Shown here: in pieces, positions 58,496 to 64,000 of the stretch
Numbering within the stretch: position 1 is the stretch's first letter
Layout: each line of letters opens with the position of its first letter
IMG/VR virus record: IMGVR_UViG_3300020193_000017
Span: 1-64,000 of that record
Reading direction: 5' to 3' (one strand)
Length of the DNA stretch: 64,000 bases
Origin: a virus
Notes under the pieces: generated by a model
Database searches by the model: none
The model's input: the letters and a program-made list of their open reading frames with translations, nothing else
Told to the model about the DNA's origin: nothing
Program-made: the position numbers and the translations under genes

Positions 58496-58867
58496 CTATA
58501 ATACTCCTTCAATGGAATGACCCTTCTTGGTAAGGTTCTTTCCTTTACGCTCATAGTTGTTGTAACCTACAAGGAACATATCCTTTTTGGTGCCAATCAA
58601 CATTGAACCCTCGAGTTTCATCCCACCATAGTTCACTTTAAGTTTCTTCATAAAATCGTTGAACGACCTTTCAAGCTGTACTCCTATTTTATCGGATGGT
58701 GGAACGGGTGCGTTTTCAATGTGGTAACGAGTACCCACACGAGAAAATTTAATGCTCACCATTTCTTTCTTTTTGAAGTAGGGAACACTTTCATTTAGAC
58801 ACTCACGAATTTGCTCAAGAGATTTCTTTAACGAAGTCGCGGTGCTCTTTCTTGGTTTACGAATCAT
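58496..58867 (-). CDS. Hypothetical basic protein
   Basis: A 123-residue basic protein (RKPRKSTATSLKKSLEQIRE, then IENAPVPPSDKIGVQLERSF). It forms a single-gene cassette between promoter and terminator. Not recognised. Confidence 0.5.
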   Translation of the reverse strand: MIRKPRKSTATSLKKSLEQIRECLNESVPYFKKKEMVSIKFSRVGTRYHIENAPVPPSDKIGVQLERSFNDFMKKLKVNYGGMKLEGSMLIGTKKDMFLVGYNNYERKGKNLTKKGHSIEGVL

Positions 58868-58892
58868 ATAATAGTTAATTTGTTAACAAGAG

Positions 58893-58923
58893 CAAAGGTA
58901 ATAGAAATATTTCTAAAAACAAT
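58893..58923 (-). promoter_or_regulatory. Early Bacteroidota-type promoter
   Basis: In minus sense ATTG, 19 bases, TACCTTTG. Confidence 0.65.
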
Positions 58924-58994
58924 AAAATATTTTGTTTTTGTATAAGTTTGTTTAAAAAGAGTTAAACAACTGATAGTATGGGTGTTACAGATTG

Positions 58995-59007
58995 GCCAAA
59001 CAAAATC
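58995..59007 (-). repeat. Early-arm box, copy 10
   Basis: GCCAAACAAAATC on the plus strand; GTTTGG just downstream makes an inverted repeat with its CCAAAC. Confidence 0.65.
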
Positions 59008-59010
59008 TAA

Positions 59011-59035
59011 AGTTTGGTTAATTTCTAACCAAACT
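59011..59035. terminator. Perfect 10-base-pair hairpin
   Basis: AGTTTGGTTA and TAACCAAACT with a 5-base loop. In minus sense it is followed by TTTAGATTTTGTTT, so it may act as a second terminator. Confidence 0.55.
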
Positions 59036-59070
59036 CGGACTCAGGACAAAAAATCTTGTAAATTTTGAGC

Positions 59071-59104
59071 ATAAAAAAGGGGATAACCTTTCGGTCACCC
59101 CCAT
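59071..59104 (-). terminator. Rho-independent terminator with GNRA loop
   Basis: In minus sense GGGGTGACC, GAAA loop, GGTTATCCCC, then TTTTTTATG. Ends the ParB-like gene. Confidence 0.75.
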
Positions 59105-59125
59105 CATTAACCCAAATCACAAAAG

Positions 59126-59905
59126 TTAGAAACGAAGGTTAAGTTTTTCTTCGTTACGCCTTTTATAGTTATAGATGTCCTCAATCATTGTGGCGTATGA
59201 CCTCTTATCACCACACAAATGGATTGAGCTCGGTCTAACTGTAACCTTGTGTAAAAACTCATCAAATTTGAACTCCTTTTTCTTTTCCATAATCGAAAGG
59301 ATTGTACGAACAAAGTTTGATTTGTTGTAACCCTTTTCGAAATAAGGTTTAAGTTGGAGTATGTTATTGGCCCATGTTTCGGCTTTTTTAATATTGGCTA
59401 CATCGAACTTACCATTTTTGAAACTTTCGGTACTTGGGTGTTTACCACCAGAGTTTTGTAGTAACATCATCCGTTCAGTTAAACTGAACATAGGATATTT
59501 GTCACCAAACTCTTTGAGAATTGTAAAGTTCTCGTTACCCATTTCGGAATATCCGTGGATATAATCACCCTTACGAACCATTTTCTTGTAATTGTTGTAC
59601 TTCAAAAAGGCTTCAAAGATACTTTTCTTGTTGATTTTAACGTCTTCGTCAACAACGTAGTACAATCCAACACCAGCTTTAAGGGCGGCTAACCAACGGT
59701 GTTGTCCGTCAATTATCCAATACTTTCCGTCTTTGTCCTTAATGGTAATAACAATGGGTTCGGTAAAACGAAAACCATTTTTCTTCATATCCTCGGACAT
59801 TTTACGGATATGATTTCTAGAGTTCACATCAATCGTTTCACGGTTGACGGAGTGAAGTTTGAACCAATTAAGGTTCGTAGTAAAAAGAATTTTCTTTTCT
59901 TTCAT
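59126..59905 (-). CDS. ParB/DGQHR-type protein
   Basis: A 259-residue protein. NHIRKMSEDMKKNGFRFTEP and then WIIDGQHRWLAALKAG (DGQHR at 66-70) is a clear ParB-like N-terminal domain. The C-terminal part has no known domain. Related small ParB-like phage proteins are often DNA-binding or nucleases. It has two promoters in tandem, which suggests high early expression. Confidence 0.7.
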   Translation of the reverse strand: MKEKKILFTTNLNWFKLHSVNRETIDVNSRNHIRKMSEDMKKNGFRFTEPIVITIKDKDGKYWIIDGQHRWLAALKAGVGLYYVVDEDVKINKKSIFEAFLKYNNYKKMVRKGDYIHGYSEMGNENFTILKEFGDKYPMFSLTERMMLLQNSGGKHPSTESFKNGKFDVANIKKAETWANNILQLKPYFEKGYNKSNFVRTILSIMEKKKEFKFDEFLHKVTVRPSSIHLCGDKRSYATMIEDIYNYKRRNEEKLNLRF

Positions 59906-59943
59906 TGTTTTTGACTTTAAGATTTATAAATTAGTTATCGGTA

Positions 59944-59975
59944 CAAAGATATAACCATTTTAACTAAAATCCAAA
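59944..59975 (-). promoter_or_regulatory. Early Bacteroidota-type promoter
   Basis: In minus sense TTTG, exactly 20 bases, TATCTTTG, the closer promoter of the ParB-like gene. Confidence 0.8.
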
Positions 59976-60046
59976 TTTTTCTTCATATTTTTTTTAAAAA
60001 TCTTTAAAATTGTTGTTTTTCAATGGGTTTATCCTTGATTTCAACA

Positions 60047-60078
60047 CAAATGTAATACATAAGATACAAATATCCAAA
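60047..60078 (-). promoter_or_regulatory. Early Bacteroidota-type promoter
   Basis: In minus sense TTTG, exactly 20 bases, TACATTTG, the farther promoter of the ParB-like gene. Confidence 0.8.
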
Positions 60079-60152
60079 TTATTTCTAGTATTTTTTTTAA
60101 GAATGTGGTAAAATCATTTCTCGAAATTATTTCACCTGTCGTCCCATCTGAA

Positions 60153-60164
60153 AATTAGTTTGGC
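60153..60164 (+). repeat. Inverted copy of the early-arm box
   Basis: AATTAGTTTGGC on the plus strand, opposite in direction to copy 11 about 36 bases away; together they make a dyad. Confidence 0.5.
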
Positions 60165-60188
60165 ATAACGATTATACTTTTATACTTG

Positions 60189-60201
60189 GCTAAACAAAAT
60201 C
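60189..60201 (-). repeat. Early-arm box, copy 11
   Basis: GCTAAACAAAATC on the plus strand, two mismatches to consensus. Confidence 0.6.
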
Positions 60202-60243
60202 TTCGGATTTCTGAGCTGGGATTTCTCCAATCAGGAATTTTAG

Positions 60244-60276
60244 AATAAAAAAAGGGTGAAGAAAACCTTCACCCCT
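60244..60276 (-). terminator. Rho-independent terminator
   Basis: In minus sense GGGGTGAAG, loop, CTTCACCC, then TTTTTTTATT. Ends the operon at 60334. Confidence 0.85.
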
Positions 60277-60333
60277 AACCAAACACAAACTACAACTATG
60301 AAGTGTGTAATCTATATATAAATGATATGAAAA

Positions 60334-60675
60334 CTATTTCAACTTATCAAGTGTCTTTTCAATTAAATCAATTTGGGAGTTAAACCCCGTTTCAATTCCT
60401 TCTTGTGTAGTACAATCCCAACTTCCATCCAAGGCCATCTCGGCATCGGTTTTCAATGTCTTTAATAAATGTATTACTTCTTCCTTTATGTCCAATGTTC
60501 CTTTGACCATTGTTTGTGAGTACTCATTATTATAGTGGGAGTCACTACCTCGGTTCAGTATCTTACTTGTTATTACTTGGTGGGAACCTAATGGTTGCCA
60601 ACCTAAATTAACGTGTTGGTTCACCTTCGAGACGAACTCATTCTTGTCGGTTGATGTGATGATATTATACTCCAT
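60334..60675 (-). CDS. DUF1737-like protein
   Basis: The start at 60675 (MEYNIITSTDKNEFVSKVNQ) overlaps the previous gene by 11 bases and fits the DUF1737 pattern, with GWQPLGSHQV next. The C-terminal part is helical. 113 residues. DUF1737 is a small domain of unknown role, common in phages. Confidence 0.65.
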   Translation of the reverse strand: MEYNIITSTDKNEFVSKVNQHVNLGWQPLGSHQVITSKILNRGSDSHYNNEYSQTMVKGTLDIKEEVIHLLKTLKTDAEMALDGSWDCTTQEGIETGFNSQIDLIEKTLDKLK

Positions 60676-60862
60676 TGGATAATTGATTGTTGGTTTTACA
60701 AATAGGACATACTTTTTCCTCATATTGTGTATGGTCTTGTGGATTGAATTGGTCATCAGTTACCACCACAATTAAATCATCATAGTGTCCAACCCAATGA
60801 CAATTCAAACATTCAAGAACAAATTGATTGTTCCAACTCCTCCGTAGATTATGACTTTCCAT
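60665..60862 (-). CDS. Zinc-ribbon protein
   Basis: A 65-residue protein with CLNCHW and, about 30 residues later, CPICKTN, a C4 zinc ribbon. The N-terminal ESHNLRRSWNNQ is basic. Possible nucleic-acid binding. It overlaps genes on both sides. Confidence 0.6.
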   Translation of the reverse strand: MESHNLRRSWNNQFVLECLNCHWVGHYDDLIVVVTDDQFNPQDHTQYEEKVCPICKTNNQLSNGV

Positions 60863-61106
60863 TTGAATAAACTAGTTTACCATTATCAGTATAAAGTTCT
60901 TGTGTAGAACACCCATCGTTTTCCTCAACACTTAATTGTTCTTGTGTGTCGGTGAGTTCATCCCACGGAATACTATCGGTATCACCATTGTTTACCATAT
61001 CCTTGGCTTTCTGCCAAGCTAATTCGTCGGATTCAGCCTCAACTTCGAAATGGGTTCTCATCCAAGTTGTTATTTTTTGGTCAAGATAGAAATCAAACTT
61101 TTCCAT
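60849..61106 (-). CDS. Hypothetical acidic protein
   Basis: The start is set at ATG 61106 (MEKFDFYLDQKITTWM). 85 residues, with EVEAESDELAWQKAKDMV in the middle, similar to small phage proteins of no known role. Confidence 0.5.
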   Translation of the reverse strand: MEKFDFYLDQKITTWMRTHFEVEAESDELAWQKAKDMVNNGDTDSIPWDELTDTQEQLSVEENDGCSTQELYTDNGKLVYSNGKS

Positions 61107-61108
61107 AG

Positions 61109-61429
61109 TTACCAAGTTTTAGGGTATTTTGCCAACACATTTTGAGGATACAATTCTCCGTTTCCGTTTCCAAGAACATCTTCCCACCAACGAACACCGA
61201 TTGATATACGGGGAACTGAAAATTTCATAATGTCATCATCATGAATGTAAAAGAACACATCGTTTCTTCCACCCGTACCTGATATACCTGGTGTCGGTAA
61301 TGTAGTTACTTCTTCAAGGTACTTCACACGAGAACCCATCTCTTTTTTAAAGAAATCCTCAAACTCCTTAATGTTCTCTTGACCAACAAGGGTGGCTTCC
61401 CATACACATAATTGATTGAACTTACTCAT
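61109..61429 (-). CDS. Hypothetical protein
   Basis: A 106-residue protein with GISGTGGRNDVFFYIHDDDI and WWEDVLGNGNGELYPQ, probably alpha/beta. Not recognised. Part of the 60.3-61.6 kb operon. Confidence 0.5.
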   Translation of the reverse strand: MSKFNQLCVWEATLVGQENIKEFEDFFKKEMGSRVKYLEEVTTLPTPGISGTGGRNDVFFYIHDDDIMKFSVPRISIGVRWWEDVLGNGNGELYPQNVLAKYPKTW

Positions 61430-61439
61430 GACTTTTAAT

Positions 61440-61646
61440 TTAGAGGGTTATGAATTGACAATAATCTACAAGGTCAGTTAAGTGGATACGACCATACTTC
61501 ACGGAGGAATAGTAACCTTGTTTTTTGTAGTTCTCTTTCCAATTCTTAAAAGCTTCCATCATTTTCTTTCTACTTGGATAATAGTTCACACCTCTTTCTA
61601 TTGTGAACCCGTCAGGGGATAGAATTTGATATCGTTTCTTTTTCAT
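61440..61646 (-). CDS. Hypothetical small basic protein
   Basis: A 68-residue basic protein (MKKKRYQILSPDGFTIER, then YPSRKKMMEAFKNWKENYK). Like several phage proteins that add a beta-turn-helix fold. Not recognised. Confidence 0.5.
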   Translation of the reverse strand: MKKKRYQILSPDGFTIERGVNYYPSRKKMMEAFKNWKENYKKQGYYSSVKYGRIHLTDLVDYCQFITL

Positions 61647-61668
61647 TTTATTTTGTTTTCAATGCTTT

Positions 61669-62181
61669 TTATAATTTTTCCAAGTACCATTTGGCGCCTT
61701 CATAATCTTTATCATAAATAATCTTTCCAATCTTCGTGCGAAAGCAACAAATTTCGCCGTAACATTCTTTATAATCGCCTTCCTTAGCCATTTTCCTTAA
61801 TTTAGAAGCGGTAATGTTTTTGTAAAATTTTTCTCCTCTCCCAATTACTTCCGCTCGTAAATCTATCCAACCGTCATCGCTAACATCAAACCCTGGTTTA
61901 CCAAGCCAATCCTTTTCAAATTTATCATTCATATCATCCATTAATTTATCTACAAATGTTACCATTTTTTCTAGGTCTTTCTTATTCAATTTTTCCCTGA
62001 AAAAATCTTCAATTCTTTCATTGTCGTGGTCGCTTTTCCAATCTGCTTCTTCAATAAGACGCCACATTTGGCTTTCAGTTTTCAAATTGTCAACTACACG
62101 ATAGTTACGTTTTTCCAATTCTTTAATAAGTTGTTCATCAGTAAACGTTTTAAAATCTGTTTTTTTAATTTTACTTTTCAT
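61669..62181 (-). CDS. Hypothetical charged helical protein
   Basis: The start at ATG 62181 (MKSKIKKTDFKTF) follows an early promoter by 19 bases. 170 residues, mostly helical and acidic, with the end KIIYDKDYEGAKWYLEKL. Two Cys pairs near residue 145. Not recognised. First gene of the operon. Confidence 0.55.
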   Translation of the reverse strand: MKSKIKKTDFKTFTDEQLIKELEKRNYRVVDNLKTESQMWRLIEEADWKSDHDNERIEDFFREKLNKKDLEKMVTFVDKLMDDMNDKFEKDWLGKPGFDVSDDGWIDLRAEVIGRGEKFYKNITASKLRKMAKEGDYKECYGEICCFRTKIGKIIYDKDYEGAKWYLEKL

Positions 62182-62200
62182 TTTATTTTGTTTTATAATA

Positions 62201-62233
62201 CAAATATACAACTTATAATGTAATACATCCAAA
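62201..62233 (-). promoter_or_regulatory. Early Bacteroidota-type promoter
   Basis: In minus sense TTTG, 21 bases, TATATTTG. Box copy 12 lies 18 bases upstream of the -33. Confidence 0.8.
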
Positions 62234-62251
62234 TTATTTTACAACTAAATA

Positions 62252-62264
62252 GCCAAACTAATTC
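62252..62264 (-). repeat. Early-arm box, copy 12
   Basis: GCCAAACTAATTC on the plus strand, the last copy seen; none is found beyond the TnpB gene. Confidence 0.65.
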
Positions 62265-62335
62265 CAGATTCGCGTTTCGGTTCTAGAAGCTCGGTATTTC
62301 TTCCTCGCCATACCTCTATTTGAAAGACCCAAGGG

Positions 62336-63550
62336 TCAGCCCTGAAATTCTTCATTGAGTTTTTCCATGGGTGGATTGGTTTCGGGAATCATAGACTCAC
62401 CTAATGGTAACGCCTCCTCCTGTTTTTGTTTTGTGTCCGACTGCATCCCACAACCAGACAATATGTTTATTCCTTGTTTCAGAATATTTTTACTTGCGTT
62501 TAAATCTCTATCGTGATGTTCATTACAAGAAGGACAAGTCCATTCTCTAATAGAAAGATTTAAATCTTGGTTTATCCATCCACAATTAGAACAAGTTTTA
62601 GTAGATGCATAAAATTTATCAATTTTAACAAATGATTTATCATTCCATTTTGACTTATATTCTAACATTGTGTAGAACATATCTAAACCAACATCGGCTA
62701 AGGATTGAGCCAATTTATGATTTTTCATCATATTCTTAATTGACAAATCCTCTACAGATATAATGTCGTGGTTTTTGACAATTTCTGTTGATACTTTATG
62801 TAAGTAATCTTTTCTGATATTAGTTATTTTTTCGTGAACTAAAGATAATTTAATTTTTTGTTTTTGTCTGCTATTACTACCTTTTTGTTTTTTAGATAGT
62901 TGTCTTTGTTCATATTTTAGTTTTTTTAATTTGGTTTTAAGTGATTTGATATTTTTATAGGTTTTTCCATCTGAAAGTATTGCTAAATCTTTGATACCAG
63001 TATCAATACCAACACTTGAACTTGTTTTATCAAATGGTTTGTAATTGACTTTACAAGTTATACTAGCATAATATTTTCCTGTTGTTGATTTGGTAATTGT
63101 TGCAAACGATATTTCACCTTCTAATTCTCTATGTAATTTTATTTTAATTCCATCTTTAAATTTAGGAATTACAAGTTTGCCGTCTTTAACTAATACGTGT
63201 TGGGGTATCTTAAAACTTTGTATATCGTATTTTGACTTAAATACTGGAAACTTATTCCGTTTGCTGAAGAAATTTTTGTATGCTATATCTAAGTTTTTTA
63301 ATGAGGCTTGTAATGATTGGGCATTCACTTCTTTTAACCAAACAAACTCCTCATCTTTTTTAAGTTCAGTTAAGGTTCTCTCATTATCGGAATAGTTAAG
63401 TGAAATTTTTTCATTAAGATATTTTTCTTTACGTTCATTCAAGAAGTGATTAAACACAAATCTACAATAACCAAAGTGTTTACTCAACAAGGGTTCTTGT
63501 TCCTTTGTCGGGTAAATTCGATACTTGTATGACTTGTGTATTAACTTCAT
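62336..63550 (-). CDS. tnpB: Intact TnpB (IS200/IS605 OrfB), RNA-guided nuclease family
   Basis: A 404-residue protein with the typical start (HKSYKYRIYPTKEQE). The RuvC residues are Asp183 (VGIDTGIKD), Glu267 (ISVEDLSI) and Asp349 (HHDRDLNASKNIL). The zinc finger is CSNCG at 320 and CPSC at 339. All look intact. TnpB cuts DNA with a guide from the element's right end. No TnpA is seen here, so it may be immobile and kept for another use. A GACCC/GGGTC hairpin follows its stop. It is coupled by ATGA to a small upstream gene. Confidence 0.9.
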   Translation of the reverse strand: MKLIHKSYKYRIYPTKEQEPLLSKHFGYCRFVFNHFLNERKEKYLNEKISLNYSDNERTLTELKKDEEFVWLKEVNAQSLQASLKNLDIAYKNFFSKRNKFPVFKSKYDIQSFKIPQHVLVKDGKLVIPKFKDGIKIKLHRELEGEISFATITKSTTGKYYASITCKVNYKPFDKTSSSVGIDTGIKDLAILSDGKTYKNIKSLKTKLKKLKYEQRQLSKKQKGSNSRQKQKIKLSLVHEKITNIRKDYLHKVSTEIVKNHDIISVEDLSIKNMMKNHKLAQSLADVGLDMFYTMLEYKSKWNDKSFVKIDKFYASTKTCSNCGWINQDLNLSIREWTCPSCNEHHDRDLNASKNILKQGINILSGCGMQSDTKQKQEEALPLGESMIPETNPPMEKLNEEFQG

Positions 63551-63669
63551 TTAAATTTGTTTTTTCTATTCATTAGTTTCACTAACTCTTTTACTTTAAG
63601 CTTAAGGATTTTGTATTCAGGGTGGTCTTCTACGCACGCATACTTAACCTTTTTTGTTTTCTTTTTCAT
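63547..63669 (-). CDS. Small basic protein coupled to TnpB
   Basis: A 40-residue Lys-rich frame (MKKKTKKVKYACVEDHPEY, then KELVKLMNRKNKFK). Its TGA overlaps the TnpB ATG (ATGA), and its start lies inside the ParB-like gene. The coupling suggests all three are expressed together. Confidence 0.5.
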   Translation of the reverse strand: MKKKTKKVKYACVEDHPEYKILKLKVKELVKLMNRKNKFK

Positions 63670-63937
63670 TTGTTTTTATTTTAAATTGAATTTTTGTTTT
63701 GGTTTTAATCATAACATATTGAATCGGTACCCAGCATCTCATCGCAGCGTATAATCTGTAATATCCATCAATCACATTGAAGTTTTCATCAACAATAATA
63801 TAACTACTCCACAACCAACCGTGTTTTTTTATACTTTTACACATTCTCTCAATTTCTTTTGGTATCATTCTATTTGCTCTCCACGCATCAACTTTGAATA
63901 ATGTATAATCGTTAGTCCTAAAAATTTTAATTTCCAT
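63644..63937 (-). CDS. Short ParB-like protein
   Basis: A 97-residue protein. IPKEIERMCKSIKKHGWLWS, then NFNVIDGYYRLYAAM fits the ParB N-terminal fold, with DGYYR in place of DGQHR. The C-terminus is Lys-rich. It may be a DNA-binding partner; catalytic use is doubtful given the changed motif. Confidence 0.5.
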   Translation of the reverse strand: MEIKIFRTNDYTLFKVDAWRANRMIPKEIERMCKSIKKHGWLWSSYIIVDENFNVIDGYYRLYAAMRCWVPIQYVMIKTKTKIQFKIKTNEKENKKG

Positions 63938-63949
63938 TTTGTTTTATTT

Positions 63950-64000
63950 TTAATCAAATAAATCATCTGACATACTAACCTCTTTAACTTTAATTCTATT
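63950..64000 (-). CDS. C-terminal end of a gene that continues past the window
   Basis: In minus sense the last 16 codons before a TAA read NRIKVKEVSMSDDLFD. The frame is open through the right edge. Nothing can be said of function. Confidence 0.5.
   Translation of the reverse strand, partial: NRIKVKEVSMSDDLFD

Larger units (their letters stand above)
59906..60333. other. Long early regulatory region without a gene
   Basis: Of its 428 bases, two promoters (59944-59975 and 60047-60078), a plus-strand inverted box at 60153-60164, box copy 11 and a terminator account for a large part. The rest is AT-rich and holds no open frame worth calling. Confidence 0.65.

Noticed and set aside
59942-60100. 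Hidden gene in the long gap before 60334
   Set aside because: Bases are accounted for by two promoters, boxes and AT-rich sequence; no frame of useful length.
52116-62264. The repeated box as a -10 element
   Set aside because: It lacks the A at position 2 of TAnnTTTG and lies at varying distance from starts, while separate TAnnTTTG elements are found closer to the genes.
1-64000. tRNA and rRNA genes
   Set aside because: No cloverleaf with a convincing T-loop was seen; the 16S-like stretch at 52.3 kb is only 11-18 bases.

Overview
The window looks like part of the genome of a large tailed phage that infects a member of the Bacteroidota, probably a flavobacterium. The DNA is AT-rich. Genes are short, tightly packed and often joined by ATGA or TAATG overlaps. 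Shine-Dalgarno sequences are mostly absent. Many genes are preceded by the Bacteroidota promoter form TTTG-N19-21-TAnnTTTG. A T4-like lifestyle is suggested by the long fibre gene, short N-terminal leaders that resemble T4 capsid-targeting peptides, a large set of metabolic genes (thyA, an IscA-type protein, an RmlC-like epimerase, a flavin-dependent halogenase) and an early-gene arm made of cassettes. No capsid, terminase or polymerase gene lies in the window, so the assignment is inferred.

Layout. 1-7.2 kb: host-recognition locus with the 3' end of a fibre that carries an S74-type self-cleaving chaperone, three tandem paralogous kelch-like propeller proteins, and two probable tail-associated proteins. 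7.2-12.2 kb: flavin-dependent halogenase, a small membrane protein, then an overlapping operon of outer-membrane barrel, DUF401-like inner-membrane permease and aspartyl/asparaginyl hydroxylase-like oxygenase. 12.2-17.7 kb (minus strand): four glycosyltransferases and a methyltransferase, probably for glycan or virion decoration. 17.8-27.2 kb: DNA methyltransferase, DUF192 protein, thymidylate synthase, two PcfJ-like proteins (the first carries an in-frame piece of tail-fibre sequence), a run of small membrane proteins, a zincin-like protein and a HAD-family remnant. 27.2-38.8 kb: multidomain peptidoglycan hydrolase, a candidate internal head protein, a TnpB remnant, a DnaQ-type exonuclease, a caspase-like protein, a protein made almost only of DnaA domain IV, a second small outer-membrane barrel and a membrane-anchored glucosaminidase-like lysin. 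38.8-47.4 kb: RmlC-like protein, a DGQHR / endonuclease-like / Dam trio, an IscA-type protein, many small unknown genes and a second DNA methyltransferase of the beta class. 47.5-50.5 kb: four genes with leader-like N-termini, ending with a possible ADP-ribosyltransferase-like protein.

50.9-64 kb is the early arm, almost wholly on the minus strand. Small genes sit in units separated by a Rho-independent terminator, a repeated box (GCCAAACTAAATC on the plus strand) and a host-type promoter. This resembles the promoter-stem-loop cassettes of T4-type phages. It ends with an intact TnpB and ParB-like proteins.

The most unusual points are the DGQHR-nuclease-Dam operon, the family of leader-bearing genes, the box/promoter/terminator cassettes of the early arm, the fibre fragment inside a PcfJ-like gene, and the outer-membrane barrel plus inner-membrane permease operon. 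Family names come from motif recognition by eye; no database search was run.
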